This document shows, piece after piece, positions 56,481 to 64,000 of a stretch of DNA of 64,000 nt (positions are counted from its first letter, which is position 1; each line of letters opens with the position of its first letter). The position numbers and the translations under genes were made by a program. The notes beneath the pieces are model-generated. The model saw only the letters and a program-made list of their open reading frames with translations, made no database searches and was not told the origin of the DNA. The DNA comes from Paraphysomonas bandaiensis (taxonomy: Eukaryota; Chrysophyceae). The stretch covers positions 170,151 to 234,150 of the forward strand of contig CBFFRP010000152.1 in assembly GCA_965644295.1 (NCBI GenBank). The letters are read 5' to 3'.

Positions 56481-56953
56481 CAAAGATGAGTCAGTCTACA
56501 AGGCGTTCTGATTACATAGTTCAAGACAGTACTGGTACCTTCGCAATAGATGGCTTTGACCAAGTCCGACAATGTGTAACATGCGAAGCTGGGTATATTA
56601 ATGACCCCCTAGCCACAAACATGGCTAATGTCAAGTTTGTCACGAAAAATAAACGCCTCTATGTCCGTACAATACGTTCCATTGCTAAGGATGAAGAACT
56701 TCTCATCAACTACGGACATCATTATTGGTGTGATCAACGCTGGCCACTTGAGATATTAATCCAAGCCAGGGCTGCGTACGACAGCGACATAGGCGGTGCC
56801 AATATAGCAGTATGGGACAGACTCCTTGCAGACAAGGAGTGGAACTCCTACAGAGACCTCCAGCAGCATCCCCAAGGATCCCTCGGGAGCAGCCATGGGA
56901 CTCCGACTCTCCACATGGAACACAAATGGCAATCCGGCATCACACACAGGTAA
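56264..56953 (+). CDS. LINE SET-like methyltransferase domain
   Basis: The frame is open from 56264 (after a TGA at 56261) to 56953. The first ATG, 56486, falls inside the domain, so entry by frameshift from the OTU frame is likely. SET features in order: NTAKGLSLYAKNTFPADVII, then AEYKGKRY (SET motif I), DYIVQD, FAIDGF, CEAGYINDPLATNMANVKF (the N-rich substrate/AdoMet motif, here YINDP instead of FINHS), and VRTIRSIAKDEELLINYGHHYW (motif IV plus the Tyr). SET proteins transfer methyl groups from AdoMet to lysines, usually of histones. The key Asn of NVKF and Tyr of NYG are kept. The role in the element is unknown. Confidence 0.78.
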   Translation, partial: PTNEPSQLTPNHDHTNDQTNSSTRYLGWDRDWSRKFYIAYADNTAKGLSLYAKNTFPADVIIAEYKGKRYPLTKMSQSTRRSDYIVQDSTGTFAIDGFDQVRQCVTCEAGYINDPLATNMANVKFVTKNKRLYVRTIRSIAKDEELLINYGHHYWCDQRWPLEILIQARAAYDSDIGGANIAVWDRLLADKEWNSYRDLQQHPQGSLGSSHGTPTLHMEHKWQSGITHR

Positions 56954-59900
56954 AGCCCAAGCTATCATCCGACACTTTAAGCGGCAAAAATTGGACGTGC
57001 TCCTATTACAGGATGTCCGTCTAACAGAAACTCAGGCCAACTTCTTCACGCGTATCATCGAAGATGCACTCCAGGGAACAAGAATATGCCTCTTCCTCAG
57101 CAAGCAGCCAAAACTGACTTCCAAGAGACCCACTAATGGGGGGTACAGTAGTCATAATCAGCGAATACTGGAAGCGCCGTCTCGCCTTCACAAAGGCTGA
57201 CTTTACGGGACTTGGTTTAGTGAGCCGACTAGAGTTCAAAACGTCGGTGGCGCACACCCTAGTACTAATAAGCGTCTATCTACCCCCGAAGCCATCCACG
57301 CCAGGCACTTGCACATTATGGAGCAAATTGACCAAGCTAGGGAGAGCGTCCCGTGGTATCTGTACTGCTGACCCCTACAAGCTCCTATGCAACATCCTTA
57401 CGAAATGGGTCACTAAAGCCAGAGCCAAGGACCATACTGTCATTGTCGCCGGCGACTTCAATGGCTCCATGGAGACAAATCCGAAAGGCAGAGACATACG
57501 ACCACTTGCCGACAAACTCCAACTGGCTGCACCACTCCATGAGCTTCTCCTACCCAGGAAAACATATCATACCTTCCACAGATTAGACAAAGGAATATCG
57601 CGGATCGATCATATTCTACACACGCCGTTACCTCCGAACATGTCTGTTACGGACACTGGCTGCCTTGACTCCCCCTCATTACTCGCAGCAGCCTTCGATC
57701 ATCGACCGGTCTGGGTCGGTTTCACCGTACCAGTCAATCTTGACCCTCGACCACCTGAGTCGCACCTCCGAATCCCCCGTCTCAATGTAAACCCGAAGGA
57801 CTCCAAGGAAGTACAGGCATACACCGCAAGACTCCTCCAACTTCATGCACAACTACCACATTTAGACAACGGATCGACTACCATACTCCCTCCTGAGGTG
57901 GCAGCCAACAGACTAGCGGCCATCCATCACATAACCCTCCAGGCTTCGCTTGAGGCGAAGCGTCCTGCATGTACACATAGCACACGCCTACACGAACGTT
58001 GTCAGCGCACACGCTCAAAGTTCAAGAATGGCTTTTCCCCGGAAATGAGAGTAATACAGGAAGGAATGCTCATGGTTTTGCGGATTATCCAAAAGATGTT
58101 CAATTCTGCTGGATACAAACGGCATGGATGGCGCGGCCCCCCGGCAACCACCCCCACCCACGAAATCATCACTGCATGGTTCGCCCGATGGGACTCCTAT
58201 CTCAGGAGTTCTCAGGGTCACATCAAAGGCATATCGGACATCAACTTCTGGTGCAGCCACCGCAACGCGGACCCACGAGTAATCCTGGGTTGGAACGAAA
58301 AGCAAGCCACCAAGAAAAACCTTCTCCGAATTGCCTTGCGATTGAGAGGACTTCTTCATGGAAGAGCCAGGACAGAAATGCGGACTAGACTCACGGCTCG
58401 CACCAAGCAGATGGAGGCACTGCTACAGCAGAAAAGACTTCAAGCAATTCTTCAGAAAATTGGTCTCAAGGTCAAAACACCACTCCGACTTACCACGGTG
58501 AAAACAACGGACGGACACATCCTCACAACGCCGCAAGACATTCATGAAGGCATTAATGCGCACTTCCGTGAACATCATGCCAAACCTCCTGGACTTGACC
58601 CTGTAGCACAACAGCTCCAGGATGACCCTACATGGTGGAAATCACTTCTTGATCCGGGCTCAGCGACATGCCAGGAACCACTCCACCCCCGCTCGAAAAT
58701 TCCTCTTCCCCTGCAACTGGGGTTACGACGGGCCCTTTGTACCAAGACCACTCCGGCCATGGCAGCCACACTCAAATCTACTCTTGCAAAAGACATCACC
58801 CAGGATGAATTCTACTGCACACTTCACTCTCTCTCCTTCAACCGCGCGCCTGGACCCTCAATGGTCTCCTCCAACATGGTCAAATCCTGGCCACCGGTAG
58901 TTCAGCGAGAGGCTTACATCCTCACCAGATCTCTCTGGAAACATAAACATGTGCCCATTTGGTGGAGAGACAGGGTAATGTCTCCCATTCTCAAGAAACC
59001 AGGAGAATCCTCCCTCACTAATCTCCGACCGATTGGTCTGCTTGAAGTCAGTAGGAAAATATTAACAAGGATAATCACTCATAGAATTCTTACCGTATGG
59101 GAGGAACAGAAAGTTTTGCATCCGTCCCAGCATGGTTATCGCTGGAGGAACGGGACGGACACAGCGATACTACGGGTACTCGCGGCTGCAGAAGAAGCAC
59201 GACGAAAAGGCGACCAGCATATATGTACACTCTGGGACTTCAAGAAGGCCTTCGACTCAATTGCGCCTAACCTCATGCGTCTCGCGTGGGCACGACTGGG
59301 CGTTCCGGACGATGTAGTTGACTGGTTTGGCAACTTAGATGCCGGCGGTCTAACATTTCCCTGGACACCATTCATGGCAAACAACATAGAGCCACGTTCT
59401 CTCCTTGACCTCCTGTCCGCAGACGGCCACTTCATTGCACTATTCAGTCTGGGTTTCGAAGCCGAAAGGGGTATCACCCAAGGGGGCACAGAATCCACAT
59501 GCGCCTGGGTGGCACTCTACGACATCCTTCTCACGTGGCTGGACATTGAACTGTCAACAACGAGTCCAACGTTACCAACTATTCAACTCACGACTCCGAC
59601 TACAGGCGAAATAAAGATCTCCTTCGCGGATGATCTTAACACAATAGCTAAATCCATACACGCTGCCCAACTCATTGCCCAACAAATATCTGCGTTCTGC
59701 GTACTTTCGGGAATGGAACTCTCTATCCCCAAAGTAGTTTGCACAGTGTTTCCGATCCTACAGGATTCCAACAAGTCCTCCGACCCCATTGGCTACATCA
59801 TTCTCTACGACTGGTCATGGCGCCCACACCCAGTCCCTATCCAAACATCACTAGAGTCGATACATTACCTCGGAGCAGACCTTCCTCTCACAATCACAGA

Positions 59901-62184
59901 CAAGGCCTCCCATGACTGGTGTCTAAAATACCTGAAAGTCGTGACCACACACCTAGGGATCAAACAGGCCTCAGCCGGCTGTAAAGTCATGGTTATCGAG
60001 ACCCAAATCATACCGACTTTGCTCTATAGAGCCACCAAAGCTTCATGGCCGCTACACTGGTACAGAGAAATTGACGCTGCTTGCGCAACCCTCTACAGAA
60101 AGGCCCTCAGTCTAGGCCCTGGATACCCCACGGAACTAATCTACCTCTCACTCAAGCACAACGGATTAGGTATGAAACGTTTCTCAGACTCAGCGCAGGA
60201 GCAAAAATGGGGATCTCTACAGCGCGCAATAACCCTCGGGGGAGAAGCAGGTCAAGCAGCACATTTTCTACTCACTCAGACAACAGAGCCACAGCCCCAA
60301 TACCACCACTATGTTCTCAGCCTCAGGGAATGGGGAACGGAATTGGGCCTTACCCTTCAGCAACCTGAGCCCCCCGAACCACAGGATGAACACATGCTGA
60401 CCAACCTAAAACAAGAACTCGGCCTTAATAGTGTCCAACCAGATACTTTCAAGGCTATCTTCACAGATGGATCATACACAGCCAGTGCGCTCTCCACTCG
60501 TCGCCTCACTCATGTCAATCCGCGAACCCGATGGACACACCGAGGAGGTGCAGCGGTCGTCTACTTACCCCCAGAAAATGCCTGGGAAGATGGTACAACC
60601 ACAATACTACGACTAGATACACCCTTTCGTGACGTGCCCGGTTTGGACTCATACGCATATGAACTCATAGGCACAGCCATGGGGCTTATACTCTCAACAC
60701 GTATTCCCGAACACATACGAAGCCACACAGACTGTCAGGCAGTGTGCACCCGCACTGAGGAAGCACTCTCCACAAGACGCAGAGCTCTCGGTCACCGTGC
60801 AAAAGGGGTACTACTCGAAAGCATCGCAGCCAGCAGAGATTGCAAACGACAGGTGACCTGGGTGAGGTCTCATCCCGAACGACGTACCACAGATGAAACG
60901 GAGTGGACGTTTGAGGACAAGGGCATCTATATTGCGGACGCAGTTGCGGGTGAAGACTGGCATGAAGTCGATCGCATCCTTGGAAAAAATAACTACACTG
61001 TCTGCACAATTGCGATTGACAGTGCCATCGAACGCTTACTAACTGCTGGATTATGGCACTGGCGTATGCACAGTACAAGACGGCCATACTACTCTAGCCC
61101 ACTCCTTACTAATTTCCAGGATCTCTGCGACCTAAGGACACTTGAGAACTACACTTCAACCAGAGATCAACGCTACGGACACAATCCTGATCGAGCGCCT
61201 GGCTACTGGACCAATAGCGGAGTACACCTCCCGCGCAAACTAGCTCAAGCGGATGGCAGTGCATCCAAAGACAAACTCAGCTCAAATCTACGCCAAAGAA
61301 TACTCAACACGGCACTGACATGGGACAAATCTTTCTGCATAGGGAGGAACCGGGCCAAAACCAAACAGGGACTTGACCTGACCAAAGCCGCATGCTCTGA
61401 CTGCGGGTTTCGACTAGATTCCCTAAAACATATGTGCCTCGACTGCACACATGAATCCATCACCCAAATAAGGGAAACTGCATTTCAATCGCATAAAAAT
61501 GTGCTCCACGAAATACAGAGAACTCAGACCTTACCCAACTGGATCACATCTGCACTACGGAGACTCTCCAGCAGAGCCTGGAATCCCTCCATCCCACAGG
61601 TCGAGAGATACTGGACTGGAACCATCACAGCAGCCCAACTGGAAACGGTCTTCGAAGATGCCATACACAACCACCTGACGGCACACAGTCTACGGAACCT
61701 AGAAACAGCGGTTATTAATCTCCTGCAACCGCTTTACACTGCAGCGAAGCTTATGCTACAGGATCGCGGTTGTCGCTATATCACCATGTCCAAAAGGCCG
61801 CCCAGACTACTCCCGAGACCCCGTCCGAAACGCAGTCAGTCAAGACAACGTCCGAGAGTCCTTCGACTACTAGGGGTCCAACGAAGACCCCCCACAGCGT
61901 CCCCGACTCCAGACACACGTGCACACCTCACAGGTCCTACCCGACAGAGCACTGGACTGCCCAGACCTCCACAACGCCGACGGCTTCGACAACTCTATCT
62001 ACACCCGCGGCCCCACAGGAGCACAGTAACACAGACTACAAACCCAACTCCTCCTCCCAACAATCCCCACCACTCTCAACCCACACATCTGGAACTAGGT
62101 GCACTCAGGACCCTAATCCAGAACGCTGAGCCCCCTCCAACACCAATGGAGACCCATCCCAAAGGGAGACCCCCAGATCAATAG
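56895..62184 (+). CDS. LINE ORF2: endonuclease, reverse transcriptase, RNase H
   Basis: Starts at ATG 56895 (MGLRLSTWNTNG, endonuclease Asn motif) and crosses a frame change at a run of six G (57138-57143), then stays open to 62184. APE endonuclease: LLLQDVRL (Asp in place of the usual Glu), VAGDFNGSM (57451), SRIDHIL, FDHRPVWV. Reverse transcriptase: NLRPIGL, HPSQHGYRWRNGTDTAI, WDFKKAFDS (about 59236), GITQGGTES, SFADDLN (59622-59633). RNase H: FTDGSYT, YAYELIGTA, HTDCQAV, VRSHPERR with the final ADAVA Asp. A CxxC-x8-H-x3-C element (about 61390-61455) and a Pro/Arg-rich tail ending PKGRPPDQ follow. Apart from the single frame change all catalytic motifs are present, so it may be recently active. 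Confidence 0.93.
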
Positions 62185-62426
62185 CGCCGGTGAGTCCACG
62201 GACACACGATAAAGGCGAATTTCATATCACACAAAAGAACGGAAGTGGTTGCACCTTGGTGCTTGCGGCGACGCACAAGCAGCTTTCGTAGCGTTAAATA
62301 GTAGGATAAAAGAGTTTGTATTGATTAGTTACGGGTAGTGGTCTAACTAGTATGACTAGCATTCTTCTAGCCACTAATTGATGCAAGGTCTCAACGCCTA
62401 TTGCTAAATAATCAGACATTCACTAC

Positions 62427-62439
62427 TGTTCTGTGAGGG
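62427..62439. repeat. 13-bp target-site duplication of the inner LINE, right
   Basis: TGTTCTGTGAGGG, identical to 50077-50089. Confidence 0.85.
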
Positions 62440-63375
62440 GAGTGGAGTGGTGGAGGGTGTCGTTGTTTCCTTGCATCGCTTGGGCACCAGGCATAGGTGT
62501 AGTTGCCGGAGACGGCGCCTTTGTCGAGGGCCAGATGTTTTCAAGCAGTCCGGTGCTTTATTCCTGCGTGCATGAGAGGTGGTGCATGTGGTTGCAGTGG
62601 ATGGTAGTCCCGTCTCTGGTCGTCTTTGGACTCCTAGTAATCGTAGCACCCTTGGGCGTTTCCATTTCCGTTTGTGTTGCGGGCGCGGTCGCGGGAGTAA
62701 CCTAGGGGGTCCTTTGTGTGAGGTAATGTATCGTCGACTTCGGTCCTGAATCATTAATTTAGCGGCGTCGAAAAGCGGTTGAAGCAAGCTGATGACCGCT
62801 GTTTCGAGATTGCGCAGACCTTGGGGTGTCAAGGGCTCATGGATGTGATCTCCAAAAATCGTCTCTAGTTGTGCAGTGGTGATGGTACCTGTCCAGAATC
62901 TTTCCACCTGTGGCACGGAAGGGTTCCAGGCCCGGTTGGACAGTGGTGGTCCAATGGGGTAAAACCGAATTTCTCAGTACCTCTTGTAGTGCGTTTTTGT
63001 GGCTGTGAAATGCAGACTCCCTTATCTGCGTGATGGCGTCATTTGTACAGTCTAGACACATGTGCTTGAGGGAGTCCAATCTAAATCCGCAGTCCAATCT
63101 TTGGTCAGGTCTAGTCCGTGTTTAGTTTTAGCCCGGTTTCGACCTATGCTGAAGGATTTGTCCCATGTCACTGCTGCATTGTGCACTCGTTGGCGTAGGT
63201 GGGAGCTATCTTTTTCCGTTGTTGGACCACCACCTGCTTGCGCCAGTTTGCGCAGGAGTAGTGCCCCACTGTCTGTCCAGTATCTGGGTGCCCTGTCGGG
63301 ATTGTGACCGTAGTGTTGATCTCTGTATGCAGTGTAGAACTCCAGCGTCCGTTATCTGCTGAGGGACTGATATAT
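62440..63375 (-). mobile_element. Outer LINE, 5'-truncated coding part (minus strand)
   Basis: The minus strand reads the C-terminal part of a LINE ORF2 related to the inner copy: MDCGFRLDSLKHMCLDC (63097 leftwards), then MPQVERFWTGTITTAQLET and GPPRLLPRPRP. It is broken by a frameshift near 62916-62940. Its reading stops where the inner LINE begins and resumes at 50076. Its 5' end abuts the 50-bp target duplication. Confidence 0.87.
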
Positions 63376-63425
63376 ATTGATATATATTATATAGAAAAAG
63401 GCAGCTGGATTTTTACAACAAAAAA
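63376..63425. repeat. 50-bp target-site duplication of the outer LINE, right
   Basis: Identical to 49677-49726. Confidence 0.9.
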
Positions 63426-64000
63426 TGTTGTTTTATAGTTGCACGCCATAACTGTAATCATCATCGATGTTGAATATGATCATGAATAATTGAGATCTGC
63501 TTCCGCTGTTGTCTGACTTTCTGATAGATCATGGTAGGCATTGTCAATTAAGCTCCGGCAAATTGCAATAATCACATTTGAACACATGTTAATGGTCTCT
63601 AGTGTGTACCTAGCTACATGTAGTTTGTACGTTTGTACCACTTAGTAAAATACACGAATTATACCTTGCCAGTGTGTCAATTACACTTACGATTATAGTT
63701 GAAAATCAATAAACTTTTCTTACCTCACCACCTTTGCTTTGAATTATTCTCACATTACACATGATATTTTAGCTTTTTATTGTGGATGAATGATAACATA
63801 ATGTTCTACCATATATAATATGTGCTCGTCCGACTGGGTTTCGGCCGAAGGGTGAGAGCCCAACAACATCCCTCAACAAATTCGGACTCGCACGTTTTCG
63901 TTCTGGGAGATAAGAACCGGAGAAATTTCTCCGGGAAACTAACGTGAGACGCATATTTGTAGCCAGCAGATAGCGTTCTGCCCACTCATAGCCTAATGCT
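63426..64000. other. Non-coding right end of the window
   Basis: AT-rich with no supported gene. From about 63820 it becomes GC-richer, with TTTCTCCGGGAAACTAACG (about 63929) shared with 18978. It also holds a possible stem (CTGGGTTTCGGCCGAAGGG). It may be the edge of another repeat. Confidence 0.45.

Larger units (their letters stand above)
50090..62426 (+). mobile_element. Full-length 12.3-kb LINE with OTU-like and SET-like domains
   Basis: A non-LTR retrotransposon bounded by TGTTCTGTGAGGG on both sides. Order: about 70 bp of leader, ORF1, a basic linker ORF, two OTU-like protease frames, a SET-like frame, then ORF2 with APE-type endonuclease, reverse transcriptase, RNase H and a zinc-finger-like tail. 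The 3' UTR is about 240 bp and ends in TATTGCTAAATAATCAGACA without a long poly(A). Three other copies of the 3' end lie in the window. It is inserted in a minus-strand copy of a related LINE. Coding is GC-richer than the host genes around it. APE plus RNase H plus OTU recalls the Dualen/RandI group, but I see no second (restriction-like) endonuclease. Confidence 0.9.

Noticed and set aside
61390-61455. Possible restriction-like endonuclease in the LINE tail
   Set aside because: Only a CxxC-x8-H-x3-C zinc-binding pattern is visible; no PD-(D/E)xK motif follows, so a Dualen-type second endonuclease is not supported.
1-64000. Search for CRISPR arrays, rRNA and tRNA genes
   Set aside because: No regularly spaced repeats with unique spacers, no rRNA core sequences and no cloverleaf with A/B boxes recognised by eye. 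A tRNAscan run would be needed to exclude tRNAs firmly.

Overview
The window is nuclear DNA of a eukaryote. Conserved eukaryotic genes are split by very short GT-AG introns, mostly 45-60 bp. Intergenic DNA is AT-rich, and several kinds of transposable element are present. I cannot fix the species. An intracellular Ca2+-release channel, a soluble adenylyl cyclase, FIG4, a secreted GH92 mannosidase and a Plavaka-like DNA transposon together suggest a protist or early-branching opisthokont rather than an animal or plant. That placement is inference.

Layout. 1-11.4 kb: a long coiled-coil gene (minus, cut by the window edge) diverges from a 2,881-aa IP3-receptor-family channel with a voltage-sensor-like domain inside its cytosolic part. 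11.7-18.0 kb: a DNA transposon with a two-exon Plavaka/KDZ-like transposase and a divergent accessory gene, bounded by arrays of the palindrome ACCTATAGGT. 19.1-21.3 kb: two LINE relics, one flanked by a 144-bp direct repeat. 21.5-25.5 kb: a Cys-rich zinc-finger protein, a nucleoside hydrolase and a UPF0598 protein. 26.2-30.6 kb: POLR3B, with 19 exons that I could join fully in frame. 31.3-32.7 kb: a degraded hAT transposon with an exact 8-bp target duplication. 33.9-37.6 kb: a soluble adenylyl cyclase. 37.6-41.2 kb: a gene desert with duplicated segments. 41.2-44.2 kb: a 13-exon GH92 gene. 44.3-45.4 kb: a CATA microsatellite of about 1.1 kb. 45.6-49.2 kb: FIG4. 49.7-63.4 kb: a nested retrotransposon. 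A 12.3-kb plus-strand LINE sits inside an older minus-strand LINE, and each has its own target-site duplication.

Two observations stand out. The first is the voltage-sensor-like S1-S4 domain, with six arginines at every third position, embedded mid-protein in an IP3R-family channel. The second is the LINE, which carries two OTU-like cysteine protease domains and a SET methyltransferase-like domain between its ORF1 and its endonuclease/reverse transcriptase/RNase H.

The host genes form no operon. Several relate loosely to Ca2+, cAMP and phosphoinositide signalling (the channel, ADCY10-like, FIG4), but nothing in the sequence shows they act together. Exon joins were made by hand from splice signals and reading-frame continuity. 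Protein-family calls rest on recognised motifs, not on searches.
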